Notes: generated by a model not told the origin, from the sequence alone. DNA of 35,371 nucleotides from Pseudoxanthomonas suwonensis (GCA_003240695.1 QFNC01000028.1:1-35371), one strand, 5' to 3'; numbered from the stretch's first letter, positions 16,752 to 26,910 are shown. A program made the numbers and translations.

Positions 16752-16862
16752 CACCCATCTGCCGGCGACCTCAGGTCCCCGCAGGAGTTGGCACCTTGAG
16801 GGATGAACCCTCAGGTTGCCCCGGCGTCTTCGGGCCTGCCCCTCAGCCGGTCTTGATGGATG
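16752..16862 (-). promoter_or_regulatory. SAM-I type (S-box) riboswitch aptamer ahead of metX-metB
   Basis: This 111-base leader carries the S-box core: CATCAAGA, GAGGG, GGCCCGAAGA, GGCAACC and AAGGTGCCAACTCCTGC, in the right order. P1 is formed by CATCCATC (16862-16855) and GATGGGTG (16759-16752), eight pairs including one G-U. P3 is CCTGAGGG with its loop and CCCTCA. P4 is CTGC with GCAG enclosing GACC-TGA-GGTC. S-adenosylmethionine binding should stabilise P1 and turn off metX-metB. SAM-I-like leaders are known upstream of this operon in Xanthomonadales. A SAM-IV-type variant is the main alternative class. Confidence 0.9.
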
Positions 16863-16867
16863 GGCGC

Positions 16868-16896
16868 ATCCTGCCACCGCTTCGGACAGATGTCAA
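16868..16896 (-). promoter_or_regulatory. Promoter of the metX-metB riboswitch transcript
   Basis: A perfect -35 TTGACA (16896-16891) lies 17 bases from a weak -10 CAGGAT (16873-16868). A start site 6-7 bases on, near 16862, falls exactly at the 5' base of the aptamer's P1, which supports both calls. Confidence 0.65.
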
Positions 16897-16973
16897 TCGC
16901 TTCATCCGCATCAAGCGATATGTTTTGAAACGACTATCGATGGACCCGCGCTTTGGGCGATACTGGGCGGCTT

Positions 16974-18095
16974 ATGAAAATCGCATCCCCACTCGCGGCG
17001 GGCCTGTGCCTGTCGCTGCTGGCCGCCTGTTCCAGCACCCCTGCAGCCCGCGCCCCGAAGACCGCCGCACCTGCTCGCCCCACTCCGTACGTGGTGGCCG
17101 AACGCTACGTGTCCAAACCCGTCGCCGACGAGGAACTCGATTCGCTGGCGACCTGGTACAACAAGGCCGACAAGCGCACCTGGCTGATCGCCAGCGGCAA
17201 GTCCACCCATCGCCTCAGCGTGTTCGACGCAGCCGATGGCAGCTTGCTGCGCCACGTCGGCGGCAAGGGCAAACGTGCGGGCCAGTTCACCCGTCCCAAC
17301 GGCCTGGCGGTCAGCGGCGATCTGTTGTTCGTGGTGGAACGCGACAGTCCGCGCGTGCAGGTGCTGCGATTGCCCGGCTTCACCCCGGCCGGCACGTTCG
17401 GCAGCGATCAGCTGCGCAGCCCCTACGGCATCTGGGTGAATGGCGGCGACGCGAAAACCCTGCACGTGTATGTCACCGACAGCTTCATGCAGGGCGAGAA
17501 GAAGGACGTGGTGCCACCGCTGACGCAGCTGGACCAGCGCGTGCGCCGTTATCTGGTGACCACCGACGGCAAGGGTCGCGTGCAGGCCAGCTACGGCGGC
17601 AGCTTCGGCGATCGCAGCGAATCGCGTGCCCTGCGCATGGTGGAATCGCTGGCCGGCGATCCCACCCGCGACCGCCTGCTGATCGCCGACGAGGCCACCC
17701 GCAATGCCGACGGCAGCCCGCGCGAGTCCACCTTCCGCAGCTACAGCCTGGCCGGCCAGCCATCCGGGCGCAGCCTGCCGGCCGGCAGCTTCGATGCCGA
17801 GGCCGAAGGCATCGCGCTGTGGGCCTGCAGCGAGAACAGCGGCTACTGGATCGCCGCCGACCAGCTGAATCCGCACACGCTGTTCCGGGTGTTCCATCGC
17901 GACAGCCTGGACCTGATCGGCAGCTTCCGCGGCAACACCACCGCGCACACCGACGGCATCACCCTGCGGCGCGACGCCAGCACCGCCTTCCCGGCCGGCG
18001 CGTTGTACGCCGTGCACGACGACAAGTCGGTGAGCGCGTTCGACCTGCGCGATGTGGCACGCACCCTGGGCCTGCCCCAGGCCTGCATGCAGTGA
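16974..18095 (+). CDS. Phytase-like beta-propeller lipoprotein
   Basis: This 373-residue lipoprotein (LLAACSS lipobox, start 16974) resembles the beta-propeller phytase family, calcium-dependent enzymes releasing phosphate from phytate. Consistent features are the opening blade DEELDSLATWYNKADKRTWL, the GGKGKRAGQFTRPNGLAV blade, DRLLIADEATR, and acidic residues around DAEAEGIAL and AHTDGIT that fit calcium or phosphate sites. The family call is by pattern; a non-catalytic propeller lipoprotein is the alternative. It is divergent from metX across the riboswitch leader and only one base separates its stop from the M23 peptidase start, so the two are probably co-transcribed. Confidence 0.68.
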   Translation: MKIASPLAAGLCLSLLAACSSTPAARAPKTAAPARPTPYVVAERYVSKPVADEELDSLATWYNKADKRTWLIASGKSTHRLSVFDAADGSLLRHVGGKGKRAGQFTRPNGLAVSGDLLFVVERDSPRVQVLRLPGFTPAGTFGSDQLRSPYGIWVNGGDAKTLHVYVTDSFMQGEKKDVVPPLTQLDQRVRRYLVTTDGKGRVQASYGGSFGDRSESRALRMVESLAGDPTRDRLLIADEATRNADGSPRESTFRSYSLAGQPSGRSLPAGSFDAEAEGIALWACSENSGYWIAADQLNPHTLFRVFHRDSLDLIGSFRGNTTAHTDGITLRRDASTAFPAGALYAVHDDKSVSAFDLRDVARTLGLPQACMQ

Positions 18096-18096
18096 G

Positions 18097-19056
18097 ATGC
18101 GCCGGCTTGCCGCCCTCGGCTGTCTGATCGGGGTCCTGCTGGTCACGCTCGACGCGCCAGCGAACGATGTCTATCGCTGGACCGATCGCCAGGGCAACGT
18201 GCACTACGGCGACCGTCCGCCGGACGGCACTGCAGTCCGCGACCTGACCCGCATTCCAGTGGCGCCTGTCGCCACTCCGCTGGCCCGGTTGACGGTGGAA
18301 CGTGACGGCCAGCGCTACCTGGCCTGGGCGCAGAACAACCTGCCTGCACCGGTGGAAGTGATGCTGCATCTGCGTCGCTCGCGCAACCTGAGCAGCCAGC
18401 CTGCATTGCCCGCACGCGCCACCCTGCCCGCGCATGGCCGCGTGCTGGTGGCCTATCTGGATCCGGCCGACGGCAAGGCCGGTCCGGAATTCGAACTGGG
18501 CCTGGAAACCGTGCCCGGACGCCCGGACGCCACCGTGCACAACGTGCAATACCGCTATCCGCTGCAGAGCAACCGGGTGCAGGTGGAACAGGGCTATGGC
18601 GGCAGCTGGAGCCACGCCGACCCGGCCAACTTCCACGCGGTGGATTTCGCCGCCGACGAAGGCACCCCGGTGCTGGCCGCGCGCGACGGCATGGTGATGC
18701 TGACCGAGGACGGCTATTCCGCTTCCGGCAACGACCGCGACGTGGATGCCGGCCGGGCCAATTTCGTGCGCATCGTGCACGACGACGGCAGCATGGCGCT
18801 CTACGCGCACCTGCGCCACGGCGGCGTGGCCGTGAAACCCGGCCAGCGCGTGCAGGCCGGCTCGGTGATCGGCCATTCCGGCAACACCGGCTTTTCCAGC
18901 GGGCCGCATCTGCATTTCGTGGTGCAGGCCAATCGCGGCATGCGGCTGCAATCGGTGCCGTTCCGCATGTTCACCCCGCACGGCATCCTGAAGCTCGATG
19001 CCGTGCGCCACGAACCGGCCGCGCAGCCCGGCCCGGCTGCCGCATCTGGCCTATAA
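18097..19056 (+). CDS. DUF4124-M23 family metallopeptidase
   Basis: This 319-residue exported protein has a signal peptide, a short DUF4124 module (DVYRWTDRQGNVHYGDRPP, about residues 26-45), a linker of beta-rich sequence and a C-terminal LytM/M23 peptidase domain. Zinc and catalytic motifs fit SHADPANFHAVDFA (His and Asp ligands), LYAHLRH and GPHLHFVV. M23 enzymes cut peptide cross-links in peptidoglycan, so the protein probably remodels the wall in the periplasm. The start at 18097 begins the signal peptide and lies one base after the phytase-like stop. The stop codon overlaps a perfect TATAAT that may belong to prfC. Confidence 0.9.
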   Translation: MRRLAALGCLIGVLLVTLDAPANDVYRWTDRQGNVHYGDRPPDGTAVRDLTRIPVAPVATPLARLTVERDGQRYLAWAQNNLPAPVEVMLHLRRSRNLSSQPALPARATLPAHGRVLVAYLDPADGKAGPEFELGLETVPGRPDATVHNVQYRYPLQSNRVQVEQGYGGSWSHADPANFHAVDFAADEGTPVLAARDGMVMLTEDGYSASGNDRDVDAGRANFVRIVHDDGSMALYAHLRHGGVAVKPGQRVQAGSVIGHSGNTGFSSGPHLHFVVQANRGMRLQSVPFRMFTPHGILKLDAVRHEPAAQPGPAAASGL

Positions 19057-19057
19057 T
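19052..19057 (+). promoter_or_regulatory. Candidate -10 element for prfC
   Basis: A perfect TATAAT in otherwise GC-rich DNA, 49 bases before the prfC start and overlapping the stop codon of the preceding gene. No good -35 is visible at 16-18 bases. Confidence 0.45.
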
Positions 19058-19105
19058 CCGCAGCCGGTTTTTTCCGCTTCACGCGCGCGACGCGCCCGCA
19101 CAGCC

Positions 19106-20710
<1,605 letters not shown>

Positions 20711-20777
20711 TCGACGACTGCACCCATACGCATTCGAACGGATTGCATCCCGGCAAGCATTGCGGCATCGTGCTGCG

Positions 20778-21437
20778 ATGCAACAGCCCGACTCGACGCT
20801 GCGTGCCGAACGCGAACTGCATGCCGATGCGGTATCAGCGGCAGTGGGCTTGTGGATCGCGGTGCTGGCTGCCATCCCGATGGTCGCACTGGCTGCGCGT
20901 GAGGACGCGTGGCGATTCGGCTCGGCACTGGTGTTTGCACTGTCGCTGGTCGGCCTGCATCTGGCCTCCACGCTGTACCACCGCGCCGCGCCCGGACCGC
21001 GCAAGCTGCGCCTGAAAACGCTGGACCACTGCGCCATCTACGTGCTGATCGCCGGCACCTACACCCCGTTCACGCTGATCGGACTGCGCGGGCCGCTGGG
21101 CTGGACGCTGTTCATCGCAATCTGGTCGCTGGCCGCGATCGGACTGCTGTTCAAGCTGCGCTTCACCGGACGCTTCAAGCTGTTTTCCACCCTGGTGTAC
21201 GTGGCCATGGGCTGGCTGGTGATTGTGGCGATCAAACCGGTGTTCGCCAGTCTGGATGCGTGGACCTTCGGCTGGGTGCTGGCCGGTGGCGTGGTGTACA
21301 CGCTGGGCACGCTGTTCTACCACCGGCCGTCGGTGCCCTACTCGCACGCGATTTGGCACGGCTTCGTGATCGGCGGCGGCATCTGCCATTACGTGGCGGT
21401 GCTGGCGCAGGTGGTGCCGGGCAGCGTTCCCGGATGA
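20778..21437 (+). CDS. trhA: Hemolysin III family (PAQR-type) membrane protein
   Basis: The 219-residue integral membrane protein has about seven hydrophobic segments and the family's conserved sites: GLHLASTLYHRA, DHCAIYVLIAGTYTPFTL and the C-terminal WHGFVIGGGICHYVAV. Histidines in the second and last motifs match the metal-binding residues of the YqfA/TrhA and progestin/adiponectin receptor superfamily. In E. coli the homologue is linked to membrane energetics. The start at 20778 begins the alignable protein; upstream sequence in the frame is inside prfC. Haemolytic activity should not be assumed. Confidence 0.92.
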   Translation: MQQPDSTLRAERELHADAVSAAVGLWIAVLAAIPMVALAAREDAWRFGSALVFALSLVGLHLASTLYHRAAPGPRKLRLKTLDHCAIYVLIAGTYTPFTLIGLRGPLGWTLFIAIWSLAAIGLLFKLRFTGRFKLFSTLVYVAMGWLVIVAIKPVFASLDAWTFGWVLAGGVVYTLGTLFYHRPSVPYSHAIWHGFVIGGGICHYVAVLAQVVPGSVPG

Positions 21438-21532
21438 TGCCGAGAGGCTGAACATCGCACAACGGCTTTCACCCCTGCTTGACCTTGCGGACGACAGGGT
21501 GGGCGGCGTCCGAACGCTGCCGAAACCGCCTC

Positions 21533-23526
21533 GTGTCCGCAACCGCAACCGATACCATTCCTGCACCCGACGATCCGCAAGCACCCGCGCCGCCTCCGCG
21601 CCGACGGCGTCCGCTGTTGATCGGACTCGGCCTGCTGGCGCCGGGCATCGCGGTGGTGATCGCACTGTGGGACTGGAACTGGTTCAAGCGCCCGGTGGAA
21701 TGGCTGGTGCAGAAACAGACCGGCCGCAGCTTCAGCATCGGCGGCGATCTGGACGTGGACCTGGGTTGGACGCCGGTCATTCGCGCCGACCGGCTGCGGC
21801 TGGGCAACGCCAGCTGGTCGAAGCAGCCCGACATGGCCCGCACCGACCGGCTGGAATTCGCCATCGAATTGTTGCCGGCCGTGTTCCGGCGCGAATACCG
21901 CATTCCGATGCTGCGCCTGACCAAACCCGACGTGCGCCTGGAAACCGGCCCGGACGGCAAGGGCAACTGGGTATTCGATACCGACCAACCCGACGAACCC
22001 GGCAATCGGCCCGAATTCCGCGATCTGTGGATCGATACCGGTCATCTGATCTACGTGGATGGCAAGGCCGATACCTCGGTGGACGTGGCCGTGAACAGCC
22101 GCCAGCCCGGCAAGGGCGATGCGCTGCCCAGCATGGCCGTGACCGGCAAGGGCCGCTGGAAAGGCAACGCCTTCACCCTGGACGGCACCGCCGAATCGCC
22201 GCTGGAACTGCAGAACACCGAGCAGCCCTACCGTATCGACGTGAAAGCGGTGAGTGGACCTAGCCGTGCGCATGCCCGCGGCACGCTGCTGGACCCGCTG
22301 CGGCTGCGCGATTTCGACCTGAAATTGGAACTGGCCGGCGAGAATCTGGACGACCTGTACCCGCTGATCGGGGTGGCCACGCCACCCACGCCGCCGTATC
22401 GCTTCGATGGCCGCCTCACCCGCGACATCAACGGCCCGGACAGCAGCACCTGGAAATATGACGATTTCGCCGGCACCGTGGGCGACAGCGACCTGGCCGG
22501 CATGGCGCATGTCACCACCGGTGCGCGCACCTTCCTGAAGGCCGATCTACGCTCGAAACGGCTGGATTTCGACGATCTGGCCGGTTTCGTGGGCGGTGCG
22601 CCGCAGTCCGGCGGCAAGGAAACCAGCAATGCCGAACTGCAGGCGCTGGCGGCGCAGCGCGCGGCCAGCCCGAAGGTACTGCCGGCCACGCCGTACAACC
22701 TGGACAAGCTGCAGGCGATGGATGCCGACGTGCGCCTGCGCGCGGCCCGCATCAACGCGCCGTCGCTGCCGCTGGACGACATGGATGCGCACCTGTATCT
22801 GGACAAGGGCCTGCTGCGGCTGGACCCGCTCAACTTCGGCGTGGCCGGCGGCGACATCCGCTCCACCATCCGCATGAATGCGCGCGAGGCGCCGATCCGC
22901 ACGCAGGCGAAGATCGCCGCGCGCGGCCTGCATCTGGGGCAGTTGCTGCCGAATGCCGAACTGGCCAAGGACGCGATCGGCCGCGTCGGCGGCGATGCCG
23001 ACCTGACCGGCGCCGGCAATTCCATCGCCGCCCTGCTGGGCAGCTCGAATGGCGAGGTGCAGCTGGGCATGGGCAAGGGCCGCATCAGCAACCTGCTGAT
23101 GGAACTGGCGGGCTGGACATCGCCGAAGCGCTGAAATTCCTGATCACCCAGGACAAACAGGTGCCGATCCGCTGCGCATTCGGCGATTTCTCGGTGAAAA
23201 ACGGGGTGATGGATGCGCGCTCGCTGGCATTCGACACCACCGACACCATCATCATCGGTGAGGGCACCATCGATCTGCGCGATGAAACCTTGGGCCTGAC
23301 CCTGAAGCCGCGGCCGAAGGACCGCAGCCTGTTCGCGTTCCGCGCGCCATTGCAGGTGGATGGCACGTTCAAGCATCCGGGGTTCCGCCCGGACATGAAG
23401 CGGGTCGGTTTGCGCGGCGCGATCGCGCTGGCGCTGGGCAACATCGCGCCGCCTGCGGCGCTGCTGGCCACGCTGGAAATGGGCGGTGGCGAGGATGCCG
23501 GTTGTGGCGGCCAGTACGCGAAATAG
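21533..23526 (+). pseudogene. AsmA family protein gene with a one-base frameshift
   Basis: AsmA-like proteins are inner-membrane-anchored periplasmic proteins related to lipid-transfer bridges for the outer membrane. An N-terminal membrane anchor (PLLIGLGLLAPGIAVVIAL) is followed by IGGDLDVDLG and a long beta-rich region to GKGRISNLLMELAG. The frame then breaks: it reads through to TGA at 23134, while the family continuation (LDIAEALKFLITQDKQVPIR, then PDMKRVGLRG) is in another frame from 23113 to 23526. One extra base near 23111-23113 would restore a single protein of about 665 residues. I use GTG 21533; TTG 21479 is the alternative. This is either a true inactivating mutation or a sequencing/assembly error. 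Confidence 0.85.
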
Positions 23527-23535
23527 GGGTTGCGA

Positions 23536-24153
23536 TCAGCGGCGCGACCACCACGACGGCGGCAGCATCCGTACCAGCACGCGATCGCCCAGCATGACAT
23601 GGTGATACAGCCCCGCCGCGGCATGCAGCACCACCAGGATCCAGATGACCCATTCGCCAGCGGTTTCGTGCAGATCGTGGGCGGCTTCGCGCAGATCGCC
23701 CAGCGCATCTCCCAGCGGCGTCTGCGCCAGACTGGGGATGTCGAACAGGCCGAAATAGTGCACGGTGGAACGGATGCCCAGGTAACCGGTGATCGGCATC
23801 AGGATCAGGGCCGCGTACAGCGCCCAGTGCATGGCGTGCGCTGCCAGCAGTTGCAGCCGGGGCGCGGGCACGTCGTCCGGCTGCCGCTGCGTCACGCGCC
23901 ACAGCAGCCGAAGCACCATCGCCACCAGAATCGTGATGCCGATACTGAAATGCAGCTGGATCGCGGCCGTGTTGGCGTCGGTCCCGCGCTGCGTGAACCA
24001 CTCGCGGTAGTAGATGCTGGCGTACGAACCCAGTAGCAGCATCGCCGTGCCCCAGTGCAGCCAGCGCGCCAGACGTCCGTAGTGGTCGGGCGTGTTGCGC
24101 CACGGCGAAACGACGGCGGATGGTGGGCTGGGTATAGTGTCCAAGGCGATCAT
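23536..24153 (-). CDS. Cytochrome b561 (CybB-type) membrane protein
   Basis: This 205-residue protein has four membrane segments with the histidine pattern of bacterial b561 cytochromes: YGRLARWLHWGTAMLLLGS, AIQLHFSIGI, HAMHWALYAALILMPITGY and DLHETAGEWVIWILVVLHAA with GLYHH. It would bind two b-type haems and move electrons between quinol and an acceptor at the inner membrane. I chose ATG 24153 because a longer frame upstream is antisense to the lipoprotein gene and its repeat. It converges with the AsmA gene nine bases away and is divergent from the lipoprotein, with 19 bases between start codons. Confidence 0.9.
   Translation of the reverse strand: MIALDTIPSPPSAVVSPWRNTPDHYGRLARWLHWGTAMLLLGSYASIYYREWFTQRGTDANTAAIQLHFSIGITILVAMVLRLLWRVTQRQPDDVPAPRLQLLAAHAMHWALYAALILMPITGYLGIRSTVHYFGLFDIPSLAQTPLGDALGDLREAAHDLHETAGEWVIWILVVLHAAAGLYHHVMLGDRVLVRMLPPSWWSRR
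24133..24138 (+). promoter_or_regulatory. Candidate -10 for the repeat lipoprotein
   Basis: TATAGT, five of six consensus bases, 34 bases before the GTG start and inside the opposing b561 gene. No convincing -35 is visible. Confidence 0.35.
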
Positions 24154-24172
24154 CCATTGCAGGGGAAGTCCA

Positions 24173-24646
24173 GTGTACGAGGTCGGAGTGGGCGTTTGCA
24201 GACGTGGCGCATCCGGTTGCGGGGCCGGCCTCGTCAGCGTCTTGCTGCTGTCGGCCGCGTTGACGGGATGCCATCGTGAATCACCATCACCATCACCATC
24301 ACCATCACCATCTCCATCCCCATCGGCGACTGCACCTGCACAGCATGCGGACATGCCCAAGCCAGCCACGGCGCCTGCCGCACCCGACATCCCCGGCGAT
24401 GTGGTCACTGCCAGTTATGCCTGCGAAGGCAACCGGGTGGATCTGCTGGAGAACCAGGGCATCGCCCGCATCACGATGAGCGATGGCCGGCTGGCGCGGC
24501 TGGGGTCGATGGCCCGCAGCACCCCACGCACCTGGCGCGACGTGGGCCTGGCCTTCACCCTGTACCCGACTGGTGCGGTGCTGGAAGAGGTCGGCGGCTG
24601 CACGCTGGATTGCACTGCGTTGCAGGCCACGCCTGATTCCGGCTGA
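24173..24646 (+). CDS. Lipoprotein with Ser-Pro repeat linker, possibly MliC-like
   Basis: A GTG start at 24173, preceded by AGGGGAAG, gives 157 residues: a basic N-region (RR), a hydrophobic core and the lipobox LTGC (Cys33). A linker of about seven Ser-Pro pairs encoded by a hexamer repeat follows, then a small domain with YACEGNRVDLLENQG, ITMSDGRLARLGSM and LAFTLYPTGAVLEE. That domain resembles MliC-type inhibitors of C-type lysozyme (YxC start, sDG turn, paired C-terminal cysteines), but similarity is weak. If right, it would be anchored to a membrane and shield peptidoglycan. A plain uncharacterised lipoprotein is the alternative. Confidence 0.65.
   Translation: MYEVGVGVCRRGASGCGAGLVSVLLLSAALTGCHRESPSPSPSPSPSPSPSATAPAQHADMPKPATAPAAPDIPGDVVTASYACEGNRVDLLENQGIARITMSDGRLARLGSMARSTPRTWRDVGLAFTLYPTGAVLEEVGGCTLDCTALQATPDSG
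24281..24322 (+). repeat. Hexanucleotide tandem repeat (TCACCA)5 plus two variant copies
   Basis: Five exact TCACCA copies (24281-24310) are followed by TCTCCA and TCCCCA. They encode the Ser-Pro linker of the lipoprotein in frame, so copy-number changes would alter linker length without frameshift. Confidence 0.95.
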
Positions 24647-24690
24647 TTGCCGGATCGCCGTCTTCCGACGATGACGCCGGCCCGGCTGCC

Positions 24691-25119
24691 TCAGCCGCTG
24701 ATGTACTGCTGCAGCGCATCCAGTTCGCGCTGCTGGGCGTCGATGATCGCCTTGACCAGGTCGCCGATCGACACCACGCCCAGCACGCCGTCATCGTCCA
24801 CCACCGGCAGATGCCGGAAGCGGTGCTGCGTCATCAGCTGCATGCACTGCGCCACGCTGGCGCCGGGCGTAACGGTGACCACCTGCGCGGTCATGATGTC
24901 CCGCACCGGTGTGTCGCGCGAGGAGCGGTTCTGCAGCACGATGCGGCGCGCGTAGTCGCGCTCGGACAGGATGCCGGCCAGCGCCGGGCCATCCATCACC
25001 AGCACCGCGCCGATGCCGCGCTCGGCCATCAGGCGGATGGCGTCGATCACCATCGCATCGGGGGCGATGGCGAACACCTCCGCGGGCTTGCCCTGCAACA
25101 ATTCACGCACGCTGGACAT
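24691..25119 (-). CDS. CBS domain pair protein
   Basis: A 142-residue stand-alone CBS-pair protein. The first CBS (VFAIAPDAMVIDAIRLMAER to LSERDYARRI) and second (IMTAQVVTVTPGASVAQCMQ to VSIGDLVKAII) are both complete. CBS pairs bind adenosyl nucleotides such as AMP, ATP or SAM and regulate partner proteins. The start ATG at 25119 overlaps the last 17 bases of the glycosyltransferase gene, so it ends a same-strand mtgA-glycosyltransferase-CBS operon. Partner and ligand are unknown. Confidence 0.92.
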   Translation of the reverse strand: MSSVRELLQGKPAEVFAIAPDAMVIDAIRLMAERGIGAVLVMDGPALAGILSERDYARRIVLQNRSSRDTPVRDIMTAQVVTVTPGASVAQCMQLMTQHRFRHLPVVDDDGVLGVVSIGDLVKAIIDAQQRELDALQQYISG

Positions 25120-26131
25120 CGTCGGCTCCTGCTCGGTCGGGGGAAGCGGGTGATTCCAGCGACCCTACACCCGTGCTGGGCAACCACGTGTCAACGAGAT
25201 ACAGCGGCCGCTGTTTCACTTCCATGAACAGCCGGCCCAGATATTCGCCAATCAGCCCCAGCGCGATCAGCTGCACCCCGCCCAGAAACAGGATCACCGC
25301 CATCATCGTCGGCCAGCCGGCCACCGGGTCGCCCCAGGCCAGTTTCTTCGCCACGATCCACAGGCCGTAACCGAACGCCAGCAGCGCCGTCAGCAAGCCC
25401 AGATAGGTGGCGATGCGCAGCGGCGCGGTGCTGAATCCGGTGATGCCATCCAGGGCGAAGTTCCACAGTTTCCAGCCGTTGAACTTGCTGCGGCCTGCGG
25501 CGCGCGGTGCGCGTTCGTAGGGAATGGATGTCTGCCGGAACCCGATCCAGCCGAACAGGCCTTTCATGAAGCGCTGCCGCTCGCGCAGCTGTTGCAGCGC
25601 GGCCAGCGCCCGCGGCGACAGCAGGCGGAAGTCGCCAGTGTCGCGCGGAATCGGCGTCTTCGACAGCCAGCCGATCACCCGGTAGAACGCGTGTGCGGTG
25701 CTTTTCTTCAACCAGCCTTCGCCATGCCGGGCCGTGCGGGTGCCGTACACGTCGTCGAAGCCCTCGCGCCACCTGGCCACGAACTGCGGGATCAGTTCCG
25801 GCGGATCCTGGCCATCGGCATCCAGGATCATCGCCGCGCCTTCGCGCACCTGGTCCAAGCCGGCGCTCAGCGCCGCTTCCTTGCCGAAATTTCGGCTCAG
25901 CCGCAGCAGCGCCACACGCGGATCGGCCACGGCAATCGCCTGCAGCACCGACCAGGTGCCGTCTTGGCTGCCATCGTCCACGTACAGCACGCGACCGTCC
26001 AGCTCCGGCAGGCCATCCAGCACCGTCTGCAGGCGCGGATGCAGCACGGGCAGGGCATCGGCCTCGTTGTAGGCGGCGATGACCAGGGTCAGGCGCTCGC
26101 GGGACATGCCCGCAGAGTGATCGTCATTCAT
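25103..26131 (-). CDS. GT2 family glycosyltransferase, polyprenyl-phosphate type, membrane-anchored
   Basis: This 342-residue protein is a DPM1/GtrB-like family 2 glycosyltransferase: nucleotide-sugar site VIAAYNEADALPVLHP and VDDGSQDGTW, the catalytic/metal DADGQDPPELIPQFV, and acceptor-side TGDFRLLSPRALAAL. Two C-terminal membrane segments (ATYLGLLTALLAFGYGLWIV and MMAVILFLGGVQLIALGLI) anchor it. Such enzymes load a sugar onto undecaprenyl phosphate at the inner membrane for lipid A, O-antigen or glycan modification. Its ATG at 26131 overlaps the mtgA stop (ATGA), and its own 3' end overlaps the CBS gene. The sugar is not predictable. Confidence 0.9.
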   Translation of the reverse strand: MNDDHSAGMSRERLTLVIAAYNEADALPVLHPRLQTVLDGLPELDGRVLYVDDGSQDGTWSVLQAIAVADPRVALLRLSRNFGKEAALSAGLDQVREGAAMILDADGQDPPELIPQFVARWREGFDDVYGTRTARHGEGWLKKSTAHAFYRVIGWLSKTPIPRDTGDFRLLSPRALAALQQLRERQRFMKGLFGWIGFRQTSIPYERAPRAAGRSKFNGWKLWNFALDGITGFSTAPLRIATYLGLLTALLAFGYGLWIVAKKLAWGDPVAGWPTMMAVILFLGGVQLIALGLIGEYLGRLFMEVKQRPLYLVDTWLPSTGVGSLESPASPDRAGADDVQRA

Positions 26132-26910
26132 TGCAGCTGCTCCAGATGCCCCACTCCGCCGATCGCGCGCATCTGCCGCTGGATGGCCCGGGTGCGGCGC
26201 TGCACATAGGGTCCGGGGTTGCGCACACTGTAGCGGCGCGGGCTGGGCAGCACCGCGGCCAGTCGCGCGGCCTCGGCCGGAGTCAGATCGGCCGCATCCT
26301 TGCCCCAGTAGCTGCGCGCAGCCGCCTGGGCGCCATAGATGCCATCGCCGAACTCGGCCACGTTCAGGTAGGCGGTCAGGATCCGCTGCTTCGGCCACAG
26401 CGTCTCCATCAATAAGGTGTACCAGGCTTCAAGCGCCTTGCGCAGCCACCGGGTCCAGCCTTCGCCCTGCCACAGGAACAGGTTCTTGGCCGTCTGCTGG
26501 CTGATGGTGCTGCCGCCGCGCAGGCGCCGGCCGCGTGCATTGCTGGCGCGCGCCTTCTCGATGGCAGCGCGGTCGAACCCGTCGTGCCGGGCGAACTGCT
26601 GGTCTTCGGAGGCGATCACCGCCACCGCCAGATGCGGCGAGATGCGCGAGCCGTCGCGCCAGTCGTAGGCCACCCGGAAGTCGCCATCGCCCTTGCCCAC
26701 CGCTTCCAGCTGCCGCCACAGCATGAACGCCGAGAACGGCACCGGCACGACTCGCAGCACCAGCACCTGCAGCACGCTGAACAGCAGCAGCCACACCGGC
26801 AGCCACAGCAGCCGGCGCCGCCAGCGGCCAGGCGCTCTTCCGGCACCGGTGGCTTGTTGGTGCACCCGATCGTCCCCACAGTCTGGAATCGAATCGTCCA
26901 TTATCCGCAT
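26128..26910 (-). CDS. mtgA: Monofunctional biosynthetic peptidoglycan transglycosylase
   Basis: MtgA polymerises lipid II into glycan strands (GT51). The protein has one N-terminal membrane anchor (LLWLPVWLLLFSVLQVLVL), then the GT51 motifs with catalytic Glu in ASEDQQFARHDGFD, RGGSTISQQTAKNLFLW, the second Glu region MLTAYLNVAEFG-like (ILTAYLNVAEFGDGIYG) and LTPAEAARLAAVLPSP. ATG 26910 is favoured because AGGG lies six bases upstream (260 residues); ATG 26901 is possible. It is divergent from hslO, with 21 bases between starts, and its stop overlaps the glycosyltransferase start. Confidence 0.94.
   Translation of the reverse strand: MRIMDDSIPDCGDDRVHQQATGAGRAPGRWRRRLLWLPVWLLLFSVLQVLVLRVVPVPFSAFMLWRQLEAVGKGDGDFRVAYDWRDGSRISPHLAVAVIASEDQQFARHDGFDRAAIEKARASNARGRRLRGGSTISQQTAKNLFLWQGEGWTRWLRKALEAWYTLLMETLWPKQRILTAYLNVAEFGDGIYGAQAAARSYWGKDAADLTPAEAARLAAVLPSPRRYSVRNPGPYVQRRTRAIQRQMRAIGGVGHLEQLQ

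Noticed and set aside
24279..24330. Short tandem repeats as a possible CRISPR
   Set aside because: Hexamer units without spacers, inside a coding sequence.
24276..24479. Small frame beginning with about ten consecutive histidines, like a His tag
   Set aside because: It is the TCACCA repeat read in another frame; the lipoprotein frame has the signal peptide, lipobox and ribosome site.
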